A DNA stretch of 64,000 nucleotides. Source: Sclerodactyla briareus (taxonomy: Eukaryota > Echinodermata > Holothuroidea > Dendrochirotida > Sclerodactylidae). Both the position numbers and the translations under genes were made by a program. The notes under the pieces were generated by a model. It was given only the letters and a program-made list of their open reading frames with translations, had not been told where the DNA came from and searched no databases. Within the stretch, counting starts at the first letter, position 1; each line of letters begins with the position of its first letter. Shown here one piece after another: positions 13,901 through 26,817 of the stretch. The stretch is taken from positions 101,001-165,000 of the forward strand of contig JAODTK010000554.1 in NCBI GenBank assembly GCA_026419785.1, given 5' to 3'.

Positions 13901-14362
13901 CCAATTATTCAAGTGGAAATTCTAACACTGGCGATATAGGCTGATGAGGTGACCGAGCAAATCGTGGCAAAGGTTTCCTTTTACCCCATTTCGAAATACC
14001 GCCACCACATTCGGAACTGATTAGAACTCCCGACAAGTCTTCGTGGCTATAACATTTTCAAATGCAACAAGCCATTACATTGTACTCTCCAATGTTTATC
14101 TTGTACCATGCCGTGAGGTCAAACATGTAAGTGATGAAAACCTACCACCATGTTAGAAATGAGGCCGCCCCGAGTTTGAACGAGTAGAAGGAAGTCTCTA
14201 TTATCGATTGCAAATGGATTCAGTTCCGGGCGCACCATAACTCATCCTCCATTTAAAACAGCCCGTCAGAGGTTCGCCGAAGGTACAACATATTTTACGC
14301 GTAATTAATTTGTTAATATCTCTCAGGAGTAGAGATCAGGGACTGGATGTTTCGTGTCAAGT

Positions 14363-14608
14363 TTAAAGGAACATTCTGCGTTGGTATTGCAGCTGAGCTA
14401 GGAGTAGTTCGAATGGTTTTATCGGTATTTGGATTTTTTTCGTCAGTTCCTTGAAAAGGACCCGCTGAATGTTGACGATGCGCGCCGTGGTCAGATGTTG
14501 ATGATTGGTATTGGCGGTAGGTAGGCTTCGGTCCGCGATATGATCGATGATATCCATCGAGTTCGCTCGAAACCAGTCCAATCGTTTTTTTTTCTCTTGT
14601 ACTTGCAT
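14363..14608 (-). pseudogene. Possible LINE linker fragment (between endonuclease and RT)
   Basis: An 81-codon frame begins KKKRLDWFRANSMDIIDHIA and continues with a Gln/Leu-rich helical stretch. In many Jockey- or CR1-like ORF2 proteins the segment between endonuclease and RT carries a DWF....I..L block followed by helical text, and this resembles it. It is on the same strand and in the expected order relative to the RT remnant at 13590-13900, about 500 bp downstream. The match is by eye and short, so it could be coincidental. Confidence 0.35.
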
Positions 14609-15069
14609 AATGTCACGATGAAGAACCTTAGCAATGCTATTTTATATAGTTACTTTATACGGCGCTATAATAAGTTAATACAATTATATTTTCGATATAT
14701 CTTGGGACGGTTTTCGTCGTGACGTCATGCACACCTCATTAACTTTTTTTTTTTCTTGTCGTTGTATCAGGTCGAATATCAGTTATTAAATAGGGAAGAA
14801 AGAACAGTTATCTATGTAATGTTTCTGTAGGAAAACAGCTTCGCAAAGGTAGCCCCTCTTTCAGACTTTGAAAACGACCCCCCGCCCTTAGAACTCCCTT
14901 CCGGTATAGGCTCATATAAAACTTCATGGGTATAACGTGACTGTAGTCACTGCACAAAGCCTATGATATGGTTTGGTTTCCCTGGTAACCTCATTTTAAC
15001 GCATCCATGATGTACCACGCCGAAGCTTGTTTTAAGATCGAATATTACAATTTAGAAGAAACGACAATA

Positions 15070-15235
15070 TCTCGACAGCTTTACATCTCTTCGCCGTTTC
15101 GGGCCCACTGGGGACAAATAAAGGCACCGCTGATAAAGGCCCGCCTGTCACTTAATAAATAGGCCGATGGGGCTGAAGAATGTTTTGTTGCCATTTTGTT
15201 TGCGATAATGTTTCAATTCTAGGACAGGATCTGCC
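15070..15235. repeat. Diverged interspersed repeat, copy 2 (pair with 3435-3615)
   Basis: This is the partner of 3435-3615. The most exact shared part is TTTGTTTGCGATAATGTTTC near 15198. The rest shows substitutions and small indels typical of old repeats. Confidence 0.65.
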
Positions 15236-17159
15236 CACCAGCTCGATAAATATGTCGAGGTGAGGCAAACGTCTAGGTAGTGGTACACGTCACCATAAAC
15301 GATGAAGACACTCCGTGGATAGGGCCTTCATAATCATGAGTCATGTTCAAGGAGCTCACATCAGGAGTTCATGTAAATGCTTGGCGATGGTGGGCCAATT
15401 ACCGCCTTTCCTTCGACCTTAACTGCTTAATGGGATCAGCATGATCGATTGATGATGTTCAGCGACTTATATCGTTGGGCGCACATATCCTGCGGGGAAT
15501 GGGGAGCATATATACCCCCACTTCTGGGGGATGCCCTCAATGACTTCCACATTCTCGCACAGTAATTTCTGGTTTAAAGGCCCATACACCCCCCCCCCCC
15601 CCCCCACACACACAAACTTCTTCACATGGACGTGCTCCACTGATATATTTGTACGACAATGTTGAAAAGTATAGCGTTTTCCTCTTCTACTTTTTGCCCC
15701 ATCTTGTCTTTTCTTCCATTCTCAATTCTTAAGTCCGGCCATTTTGCCAAGAATAAGAGAAATAATAGAAAACACACAAGAAACGACAGCAGCAAAACAC
15801 ACACAACAACAGCACACTCATTATAATTGCTTATAGCAGTATAGTTACCCATGGGTCAACGGTCGTCTGAGTTTTATGTTTTACCAGAAGTGGGCAAATC
15901 CAGATCATGCGTTTGCAGTAATTCGCCAGTATTATTGTTTGCCAGTGGCGCATATTAGTTATTCCAGTCGAGGGGCATCTAGGGGTAAATCATAGCTATT
16001 TTGAGGGGAAAAAAAAATCGCTGTTTGGCACAATATAGCACACTCTTAATAAAACTCACTCAATTATTCCATAGATGACGATACGATGCAGTAAATCAGT
16101 GTCAGTTTGTTGAGGGATGAAGAAGGGGTTTCGACTCGATTACTGCATTATTTGTGCTCGATTATCAAGACTAGAACATCCAGGACCATGCCAAAAAAGT
16201 TGCTTTCCCCAAGTCCTGCTCTATCCTACATACGTGCTATATTAACTAGCCACACGAGATACTTCGCCGACTTCGTAATAATACATATTCAAAATTTGCT
16301 TTGACGAACTTCCAAATAATCTGGCATGTTTATAACTCAACTCTTGCACTAGCAGTATGATTTAGTCCGTTATCTAAGATTATTGCGATCAACGATTGTG
16401 CGGATATAATATACCCTATCTGCATATACATTTTAATGATATGTATAGCCTCCTAGTGTTGACAAAACCAGTTATTCGATTAGGTCCCGTCGCGTTATAG
16501 CTGTATAGTTTAAATGCAGACGTCACGAGAACCGTAATAAATACAAACGCACAGTAAATTTCATGTTATATGTACAATACCTTAGTCAGATAGTCTGGTA
16601 ACAATTTCATTCGAAGGTTTTAGTGTTAAACTAGTACAGGTGACAAGAGGACATATCAAAACCCCATTCTCAGACCGAATAAAAAATATGAAAAAAGGTT
16701 ATAGCCATCTACTTCGAGGGAATTTATGACTTCACGGGGAATGTACTCATGGAACCGCTCATTTTTTGCGCCTTCACAACAAACAAGACGGAAAGATAAG
16801 GGACTGAAAGCTTTATAGGCGATGGTCACAGTACTTTTTTAAACGAAAAATAGTTTTTATTTGGGTGCGAGTGAAGAAACAACTAACATTGTCCTTCTAC
16901 TACTTGGGTGTTAAGAGATATATTTGAAGATAATGATAGGAGTATTTTAGAGGGAGGCTTCGTTCTCTAATTCTGTGGTTGTAGGAATAGGGATGAAGGG
17001 CAATTTTCCGACCTTTATCGAGCCATGAACCAGTCTCGACTCGAAATTTCAGCTAAAAAACCTAAATAATAGGATTGGTTCCGCCTCGTCTGTTATTTAG
17101 TTGAGCTTTTGAGTCTCGACTGTTTATTCTTCCTACAAAATGCTCCATGTCTAATACTA
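15236..17159. other. Unassigned DNA, no gene seen
   Basis: Contains a poly-C run followed by CA repeats near 15590-15613 and otherwise unremarkable AT-rich sequence. No coding domain is recognised on either strand. Confidence 0.5.
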
Positions 17160-17245
17160 ATAATAAATAAATAAATAACTAAATAAATAAATAAATATAC
17201 AATAAATAAATAAATTAAAAAATAAATAAATAAATAAATAAAAAC
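17160..17245. repeat. (AAAT)n microsatellite
   Basis: AAAT/AATA tetranucleotide array with a few interruptions. Confidence 0.95.
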
Positions 17246-17292
17246 TCATTATCGGTTTTGGACTTCCCAGCAAATGATCCATGTGAGAATCG

Positions 17293-17322
17293 ATGTGTGT
17301 GTGTGTCTATGTGTGCGTGTGT
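17293..17322. repeat. (GT)n microsatellite, short
   Basis: A short interrupted GT run immediately after the AAAT array. Confidence 0.85.
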
Positions 17323-17690
17323 TCAATATGGATTGTAATCAGGGAAACTCGAAAACGGGTTATCTCAGTGATTTTGTAAATATTTACCTATAGTCTGAAC
17401 AAATGGTTGTAGAGGCAACCCCAATTTTTTCAATATGTCATATATTAAAAAATAGCAATGGCTCATCAATACAGGTCACGATTGGCCGATCTGTTGCAAT
17501 TTGGTGTATTTGGGGTGGCGGTTCACTCCAAATCATACTCCGAACGCAATCCAATGTCAGCGAAGGTCATATAGTGGTTGTGAAAACACACGCAAATGAC
17601 CAATAACGGCATGTCGGAAAGGTTGTGGAGAAATATGCGCCATCGCCAATTCTAGTGACCCTCGTCTGTGTGAGCTCAATTTGACCCATG

Positions 17691-17750
17691 GGCGTCGATC
17701 CTGGCGGGACAGGGGGGACACGTCCCCCCCCCAACATTCGAAGTGGGGGG
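17691..17750. repeat. Left terminal inverted repeat with G/C-rich subterminal palindrome
   Basis: GGCGTCGATCC is followed by GGGACAGGGGGGACACGTCC and a C run, so the terminus itself can fold into a hairpin around ACGT. Confidence 0.6.
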
Positions 17751-20700
17751 CATCATATCAAGTCCCCCCACTTTTTCTTTGATCTCGATTTGAGACGAAA
17801 GTACATGTCCGTTTTTACACGTATCTGTTAACGTGGCTGTGTGGGACTAAAAAAAATATTGAGAAGCAGCCTCACAAAGACCACAGTGACCTTTATTCCG
17901 AACCCGTGTCCAAAATTTCCGCGTGCTGAGCGCGCAGACGACCTGTAACTGTTGTTTCTATTGTGTCGTGAGCAAGCATTTGAGGCATAGGTCTGGCGAT
18001 TATGAAGCTTTATGCAAAGTTTTCTCACTCAAGAAACATAAGTGAGAATATTATATTTTTGTTTTTAACAAAGTAGATTCACAATAAAATGTCCATTGAT
18101 TTTAACACGAAGCGGCCGTTGACAAATACGAGGCGGTTGAGGAGTCAGACGATCCAAAACCACATTATGGAAGTAAAAGCAGTTGCAGATCGAGGAAAAA
18201 AAAAACGGCTGGGCAAAGAAAAGGCACAATTTGGCAGACAACGATGCCCAAAGTGGATAAATGCCCACAATGTCAGCCGAGATATAGAACAGGCCAGATA
18301 ATAGACAGATCAGATTGCCGATTTCTCTCGTCGGAAGCCCGATTGATTGAGCAAAAAAATTTGTCAATCTTGTAAAGTTGGGACATTGCGATTTCATCGA
18401 CTTGGTCAAGAAAGAAATTTTGCAACAACATTCGTCCCGGTACGGTAGCTCTGGGATGGTGTTCGCTGTCAGTACTGAAGACCACATGCACGAGCGATAC
18501 TAGAGATTCCGTAAAAAATATTTTGAGTGCAATTTTGTAATTCTTGGATTATATTTACCAAATTGCTTTCGGACATCGGCATGCGTTTCTAGCAAGCTGA
18601 AGGAATCGATAGACGATGCACTCCAACTTGAACAATATATTTTGCAGGCTTCAATTTCAACAAAAACCAGTCCGTGTGGTTCTGATCGAAACGAGCTGCA
18701 AACAATTGTGGAGCGCGGCGAGATATTCCTACATTGTAATGCGCGATATAGGTATTATGAATAGGTTATGTTAACAAAACACGGGCAAGAAATGTATATA
18801 AATTGCAAACAAACATTCAGACAAATTTGTGATATTCAGTCCAAAATTTCCGTCGAAAGAAACGGGTACGAGCCTCGAGGCCAAAACGAGAAATTTACCT
18901 GGGTTCTTCAGAATGGGCTAACCGGTTTGACTTCCGGGCCTTTCCAGGCCTTTTCCTAGACACAAACTAAGGTGGTCCCTGGGAGAAGGTAGGGTTCAGG
19001 CCAATAACCAAGTACAGAAGGAAACTTATGCCTTGCATGGTGGACAGCAATTTTCGCACAAAAAAAAATCACATTTTAGAGCATGAATTTGCACCTAAAG
19101 CCAAACTTTTCAAGGGGACGGGTAAACCCTGACTGCCTGAGGACCCCTCTCGCAGGGTCCTGATAAATGTTAGCCCCTGCCTAGTCAGAAGTGTCTTACG
19201 GTCACTGCTGCCGACAGAGTGGAGTGAAACACATAAAGGTAGACCTCAGTTTTCCTTTTTTTTTGCAACATGAATACATGGCAATTACTAACTAATTCGC
19301 AGGCGAAAATAACCTCCACCCAATAAATAAATTGAGTTACGCCTTAGTTGGACAGCAGAGTAACTAGGCTACATAGTTTGTGCACAATTCAATTAATGTA
19401 AATCCAAACTGCTTGACTTTCGGCTCAGACTTACCGTAGCCCGTCGAAGAGCACGAAGTTATTCTGAGATTGAAAAGATCGGGCAAATATGGAAATTGAA
19501 TCGGGAAAATCTGGACAGTGTAAAAAGGCAAAAGTGAAGGAAATGACCTAAATTCTGCTGACTGGCCTGAATTTTCAAAATTTTCGGCACGCTTCGCGCG
19601 GGACTGCCTTTCTGTGAAGGCAAAACCTGTTCTGCAAAAAAATCAGAAGGGTCCGGTACGCCTAGGCCAGCTGATCAGCACTTTTTCTCCTTTCGAATTT
19701 TATTCTGCAGTCGCCTACGAATGCCATGAGGGGTGGACCAAAATGTTCACTGATGTGATCGAACAAGCTTGCACTGACATAACATTGGCTTTGCGTAATA
19801 GTCGAGGGCGCAATTCTCCTGGCTGAAAGTTGAGGTCAAGGTGGTAAGAGTGAAAACACATTTAGGAGGGACTTCCAAAAAGTTGGGGGTCACGACCCCA
19901 CAAAGACGCGCCTTGGATTGGAAATAGCCCTAGCAGATACACCGTATATGGCTAATTGGCCAACATTTATTTTCATTCATTTTTTTCAACCCCAAGTTAG
20001 GTGATATTGTAAACCTTATGCCCAATAATAGTAAGATTTAAAGTATCATCACGGAGGCGTACAGAACCAACTTAGGGCAAACCAATTATGATATTCGAGA
20101 CTGGGTCGGGCCTGGTTGCAGGATAATTTGAGAGTGAAAACACGAAGGAAATACCCAAATTCGGAGAAACAATAGAAGAAATTTGGGCAAAGTGAGAATG
20201 AAAAGTTTTTGATCAGGGATTTGGTAGCCGAATTTTCGCGCGCAACAGTACTGATATAAGTTGTAGCGTATAAACTGCAATGAAATCCACTAACCTTTTT
20301 TTCTGGGTAAGTACGTTTCTGACCCCAATTTTACGTACGTCACCGTGCACCTGGTCATTTATTATAGTGGGTGTGCGGTGGCTTACAGTGATAATCTACT
20401 TTGATGATGCGTCTAAACTGATTCAATATTGTCTAATAACCGAACAATTAATCGCGTTGGGGAAATTGTCTTGATCCCCTTAATTCCACGTGCTTACCCC
20501 AGATGAAGATCTACCCGTGTTTCATACCGAGTGCTCGAATTTTGAATCGAAAGAAGGGCCCAAAAAGTTGCAATGATTTTCAAGGGCGTCTTTCTACCGG
20601 CGTTGTAAATATGCGATGTAATTCTTGAATCATTCGTTCACTCGAATAATTTCAGAAGCCTTTGGGGGTAGACGTCCCCCCCCCCCCCCAATTCGTCTGA

Positions 20701-21207
20701 GAAATTCGGGCGAAAATTCGTGGGAAATTTGGGAAGGAGAAAGGGCAAAGTTTAATAATGCCGGAATTTTCTGCTGAACTTTTCGATAACATGCCCGGAA
20801 AACATGCAAAAAATTCTGCGCGCTTCGCGCGCGCTGGTAGTCTTCGATGGCTGACTTTTAAAATTCCGCAATATTTACTCTTCCCAAATTTGAGTGGTCC
20901 CCGTACGCCTATGGCTTTCCCTGCGATCCCACCATGGACCGTTTGGCAGACCTCTAGATCCCACGCAAAAGAAGCCAGAGTAGAGAGGTAATAAAAAATA
21001 CCATGTGAGATATGCGGTAAATCATCTTAGTATGCACCATGACAACTTTTTGTCTGTCTCTTACTCAAATCACACATGTAAGATGGGTGCTATCGAGTCT
21101 GGCAAGTGCCGTTTTCCGGCGCGATCTGAAGGGTAGGAAAAGCTAAAAAATTCTTGCTACGCTTCGCGCGAACCAATGGTGCCGCTCCGCTTAGATGGTC
21201 ATTTGCA

Positions 21208-21251
21208 TTTGATGTGTCCCCCCCCCCCACTTTTCAAAACGGATCGACGCC
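21208..21251. repeat. Right terminal inverted repeat
   Basis: GTGTCCCCCCCC, then ACTTTTCAAAACGGATCGACGCC. The last eleven bases are the exact complement of the left terminus. Confidence 0.6.
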
Positions 21252-22894
21252 ACGACTGACTCTGAGGACCTTTACTTGTTTATGTGCCAAATTGAGTTTT
21301 CGTGGCTATTGTCGGATCATGAAGGTTGACACTGTTCGACCTTCGTGTAAGGAGCTCTTTGAGGTCAAAGTTTTAGGATTAGTACGGTTAGGATATTCAC
21401 AGAGCTGCGTGAGTCGTAATCGTACTTTTTTAATCAGTGGATCAAACAACATCTGATGATGAGGTTAGAAGATCAACTAATAAAAAGGAATCAAATAATA
21501 ATTAAGCCTAGCACTACGTACTGACTCGTACTGACGCATTTGAGCTTGGTGTATTTATTAACTATTAATGGAAAACTATTATTAGAGACCCAACGTTCCC
21601 CCACTGGTTCACATGTCGAGCACGGCTTAATTTTACCGACCCTACATTTGCATTTTGTAAACCAAAACAAGGCTGCAGAAGTCCGAGCTGCCGCGAGCGA
21701 TTTCCCATATACGTCAGCTCAGTTTGGTGACCATTTCAGTAACAAGCTCACAGAGTCTGCTGCTGTACTAGCCAACTAGCTGCATGAACTGCGCATGACT
21801 CCACTTACACAGGCTTCCATGGGATCAATATCTAAGGGAAATCTGACAACGTGAACTTAAGTTGACCTCCCGTTAGCGTCTGTTACTTCCTAACTCCAGA
21901 GCACACTATAACCACACACTAATATACTGTCTATTCGGATTACCACGAAGGTCATGATTTCTCTGTCAAATACGAAATATCTGTTATCTGTGCATTCAAC
22001 CTTTTCACCTTTCCCCAGATAACGGCAAACCAAAATTATTTCACGTCCACTAAACTGCAATTTTTACAATATCAATTGTTGTATTTTGAAATGGACAATA
22101 ATTGACGCATTTCTTTTAATTTAACTCCCGCGTTTAATACGTAGGTTTTTCGAACAGTGAGGCATTACTGACTTGTGAAGTGGATTCGCCATTATTTGTA
22201 TACTAAAGGGGCTAGAAACTGCCCCATTGTTGAACTTAGGTCCGTCTCACTTAACTTTCTAAATTTATGTTTACTATGACCATATATCATTCATTTACTG
22301 CATACAGGGAATTCTGTTGAGACCGAAATGGGATCAGCCATATTTGGGGGGTCGAGTGAAGTAGTGGAAAACTTCAATGTTGCCACAGTAAGCTTATAAT
22401 CCTGCGCAAGATGGGAGTTGAATCCTTGTAAACTTTAATTGCAATTATAAGCTGACGATACCCGGCTACGATGTTGTAAATCACCCTAATATTATCCAGC
22501 CTGGGATTTCAGCGCTTGAAAGTGATTCATGTGGAAGCTAAACTGCTGCCCAAAATCATGGAGGTCCAGCCTAAATGACAAACTTATGTTTGTAAACAGT
22601 ACAGCAAGGAATCTTCGACGCAGTTTTGCGTTCTTATTGTGTCATGTCATGTTATGTCTATAGATACACCCTCAGACCTATAAAACAGATACATTTATAA
22701 ATGTACAACGAATCAGGTTATCATATTGTTCGAGGCTGGCTGTTGTACGAAAAACCTTTCTAATACCTGATAACCGCGTAGATAGCTGCATGCTTTTGGC
22801 TGTTGGCAGATGCGCAATTGACTCTTACGACGTACTCCATCCAGAGCCAATCACAGCTTCATCTTCGCATAAGATCCTAAACCGATCGCACAAC
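21252..22894. other. Unassigned DNA, no gene seen
   Basis: Short frames only; no motif, repeat or element end recognised. Confidence 0.5.
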
Positions 22895-23302
22895 TTTTCT
22901 CCGATAATAAACAACTAGGATGAAGAAATAACACACAAAAACGAAAGTCTGATTCATTAACGCACGACGTTGTTTATAGACTGGTAGTAAGTTAATCAAT
23001 CGCGCTTCATTCTTGTAATTCCAGAGATAATTAGATATCAACGAATCAAATCAGGCCCGTATTGTTGTTAGTAATAGACAGTGATGATCGCGTAATAACG
23101 GTAATGCAAGATGAAATATATATCTGATATATTTATACTTTCCACCATTAAAAAAACGTCTCTCTCTCCCCCCTTTCTCTCTCTCTCTCTCTCTACGATC
23201 ATTCGCCGTGTCGATGGGAGTCTACGCCGTAGACCTCATTAACTGAGCCAAACGAAATACATCATCTGCTTTCAATTAGGACTGATGATAAATGACTAGG
23301 CT
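22895..23302. repeat. Diverged interspersed repeat, copy 2 (pair with 10740-11112)
   Basis: This is the partner of 10740-11112 with collinear shared words. It has expanded a (CT)n run at 23161-23194 that the other copy lacks. Confidence 0.65.
23161..23194. repeat. (CT)n microsatellite
   Basis: CT dinucleotide run with a central C tract. Confidence 0.95.
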
Positions 23303-25078
23303 AGCGCGTAGGTAGGTAGGAATCTAAGACTAGTAGGAATCGAGATTACACAAGACCACATTCCGGTATATGACATCATGAATATATACCTTGCCAATTT
23401 CACGAATAAGAAATGGAAACATAAACGTAGATGCGTTGGTAAGTCGTCATGTTATACTGTCCATTCCATTATCTCCCTATCAGCAGATCGGCTAACGTAT
23501 CAACTGATAAACAGTCTAGGGAGGCAGACTGAACTTTCTAGTTCAAATAATATATTGGTATGGAATTTATTTTAAATATAGTATTTTTGGCTCATACTCG
23601 AAAAACAGCAGGGGTGATAAAATTGGCAATTTTCAACATTCATTCAGGATGTTACCTAACCGTTATTTATCGGCCAATTGTTTTCTACTATCCACTTTGA
23701 CTAACTGACACTATTTCCTCCTCTTTTACCCAATATACCGCCCGACCCTGTTTGATGAGACATATTTATTAGGCTTGCTTCGACTGTGTTGGATTGGTAA
23801 CAACACAACCATTATTATCAAGGTTTACACCAACAATACTGAGCAACATAATGACCAGTTCGTCAATCTTTTTTCAACATTTTTCTCAACATCTTGTCCC
23901 CTCCACCTGTCCAAACACCAACAACTATTGCGGTAACCGGTTCGAGTCAGGACGGATACCAGCACGTCTTATGTTATTTATTTTACAGGTGTTTCGACAT
24001 TTCCCCATAGCATTGTTCATTCACAGCTGCATTCCATAAAAAATTAGTGCATTTTATTTTGCACAGGGTGAAATTTGACCACAGTTACCTGCCATAATTA
24101 AAATCTGAACGCGGAACTGATCGCCCACTTGACAAAAAAGTGACTTCTATATACACAGGATACACAGGGCAATCTCGAGAAAGAGACATGGTCTCATCCC
24201 TTTAGTATTGCGACATGATCCAATATGATAGTTTGGTATTTCGTCAGTAAGTAACACAGCTAAAAACGAGGCGGGTGCGCGGCTCACAAAAATGGGGATA
24301 GATGGCGCCATCTCTATTTCCTGCAAACATGGATTGAGCAATTCTCTTTTTGTCTTGATTGAATAGTTAACAGAATCATTCTCTTAGGCCGTTTTCTTCG
24401 ATGCATGAGAAGAGCGAGAACCAGAAGTGACGCGCGAGGGGCTACGATAAGATACAATGACATTATCCTAAATTTTTAAATAGTCATAAATACTAGCCTT
24501 TTCAAGTCTTCACTGGTGTTGCGGTAGTCTTCCTTGTTAGAACAGAACATGACGGCAAAAGTGAGGGTTGATAGTATGAGGAGGAGGAGCCTCTTGTGTT
24601 GGGCCAGCTCAAGATTAAGATAATTGAAAAATAAGGATCGGGCAACACCGACGTCTGAACCCGTCCGACTTAAGTGACTCTCGCAAACAAATGTATTCAA
24701 TTTCGTTGATTAATTTTTCCTTTCTCTGATGTGTGGTTAAGTTTTGTGTTCGCTCTGATGTTATGTGCTGTTGGGGTCTTGATTATTTTGATTTTTCTTG
24801 CTGAATTGCAAAGGGAAATCTATGCAGTCACGCGTTTTGTGTTGTTGTGGGTGTGTGCATGTGGCTGTGACGGTAACTTGGGTACACAATAAGTGGAATA
24901 CGCAAAGCCGGACTGTACTCATTTTTGGTTGGTGGATCCGGATGAGTAAGAGGTTCATTATTGTTTTTGAGAGAGGTTCAAAGGTCAGTTGGGAGCAGCA
25001 GAGGCGGCAAGTGAATGTCTTAAAGCAGCTCTAACTCGGTGTCTGGTTTGTCAACATGTGGCTTAGTTTACGATAAGA
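23303..25078. other. Unassigned DNA, no gene seen
   Basis: No recognisable coding sequence. An isolated GGTTCGAGTC word near 23938 has no matching A box. Confidence 0.5.
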
Positions 25079-26468
25079 TACGCAGGTAGGAGGTGGAATG
25101 GTGGAAATATAGTGATATTACCTGAATGATCCGGAAAAGTGTCAAAGGGTAGTAAAAAAATGATCTCCTATGGATATTTAACGAAACATTTAAGGGGGAT
25201 GTACTACTGCGCGAAATACATCCGATGACCTACTTAGACCTATGTGACATTTGAATATTTTACCTTTGTGGACTTCTGCGACGACTGGATTCGTCTCGCG
25301 GAGATGAACCCAAAAGACAACTATAAAAAACAAAATTGTGTTAAGAGACGCCGTCTCGGGTTGCCTGTACCATTGCGTTGATTAGTTAGTCTTGGTTCGG
25401 CAACCATCTCAAGTCCGGTCGTTGGGTGAGAGTATATTTTGGGTGAAATATTTAACGGACTATAACCGAACGTCTTTGCTCCAGTCGTCTTTGGTGTCAC
25501 GTTTACGTCTCTGTGATCTCCACCTGTTTCTGTACTCCGGGCCCCGCCTGCCTCTGTGTTTTATCATCTACGTTTATACAACTATATTGGAGGTTGTCTA
25601 ACTTGTACCCGCTCTGGCTTCGTACAATACCCTTCTAAACGATGCTACATGACTCCAGCTATGGACGTTTAGCGAAAGGGTCAGGGAGGTTCCACCTCTA
25701 GACTTGAGATCGGAAGATCCGATTGACTTGCCATTTAATGTTTGTGAAATCGGGTTTGTTCGACCTCTACCTTTTGACCTCTGCACCAAGTAGAAATGTC
25801 AGGGGCAAATTTTCTTTGAAAAAAGTGCCACCATTTCAAGAGGGAAAAATGGACGTGAAAATTATCATCCATCAGACTTTTCTGATAGCACTATGAGTGG
25901 TGTGGTTTAAAACAAATCTCCAACACTTTCTAACCTCCCTATCTGGAGTTGAACGGAACATATGAGGGGGATGTCTTGAAAGTTTTGTTCGTCCATCAAA
26001 ATAATATGATGACCTCATTTGACCTCATGTGATCGTGTGGACTTTAGTTTAGGATAAATTAGAATAGTAGGAGGCGGGGACATATAGTGATGTTAACATG
26101 AATTCATCCGAAAATGTCAAGAGGTCGATCAAGTGATTTCTATGAATCTTCATGAACGAAACATTTGAGGGGAAAAAGTTTGTTTGTCTATGTGAAATAC
26201 ATCTGATGACCTCATTTGACCTCATGTGACTATTTTGAACTTTGACCTTTGAGGTCTTTTTGCGACGAACTGGCTCGTCTTGCAGAGACAACCCAAAAAG
26301 GCAATTATACTACCCTCCTACGATGTTCATAACTCAAGTTATTGACGTTTTGCGGAAGGTCATGAAAAGTAACACCTATACAAAGGGTGAGACTTGAGAC
26401 CAGAAAATCCGATTGACTTACCGTTTGATGTTTTGAAATAGGTTTATCGACTTCTCCACCAACTTTGG

Positions 26469-26520
26469 TATATGATAAGCATTGATGAGGTTGGTAATTT
26501 ATACCACAGCACTTTCTAAC
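26469..26520. repeat. 52-bp exact direct repeat, copy 1
   Basis: Begins TATATGATAAGCATTGATGA and is identical to 26766-26817, so this duplication is younger than the rest of the cluster. Confidence 0.9.
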
Positions 26521-26765
26521 CTCCCTTATTGGAGGCTAAAGTTCTGACGTGCATTATGTTAACTTGAGGCCATAAGAAACTTATTCTCATCACTGACTTC
26601 CGAAAAATTCCGCTACCAGGCTCTTCTTTTTTTCATATTTTTATTCCAATAACATTTCGATGAGATCTTGCTCTGCACGATGGTGGAAATGTCAAAGATC
26701 AAATTTTCAAAGTGCCACCGTTTAGAAGAAAATGGACTTGAAGATCATTATCCACCAAACTTTTA

Positions 26766-26817
26766 TATATGATAAGCATTGATGAGGTTGGTAATTTATA
26801 CCACAGCACTTTCTAAC
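26766..26817. repeat. 52-bp exact direct repeat, copy 2
   Basis: Identical to 26469-26520, offset by 297 bp. Confidence 0.9.

Larger units (their letters stand above)
17691..21251. mobile_element. Candidate 3.56-kb TIR-bounded element, non-autonomous
   Basis: The left end reads GGCGTCGATCC (17691-17701) and the right end is its exact reverse complement, GGATCGACGCC (21241-21251). Both ends are followed inward by G-rich/C-rich tracts with GACAC/GTGTC-type words (GGGGGGACACGTCCCC on the left, GTGTCCCCCCCC on the right). The interior repeats a GCTTCGCGCG palindrome near 19589, 20820 and 21158. I see no transposase; a roughly 55-codon open stretch near 18360-18505 (KLGHCDFIDLVKKEIL) is unrecognised. 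The flanking bases show no obvious target duplication. G-rich GGCGTCGATCC-type sequence is, as far as I recall, common in invertebrate repeats. A composite of two separate insertions remains possible. Confidence 0.55.

Noticed and set aside
18065-18487. 140-codon reverse-strand frame with hydrophobic segments
   Set aside because: The hydrophobicity comes from the complement of A-rich sequence, other frames overlap, and no family is recognised. It lies inside the TIR-bounded element but does not resemble a transposase.
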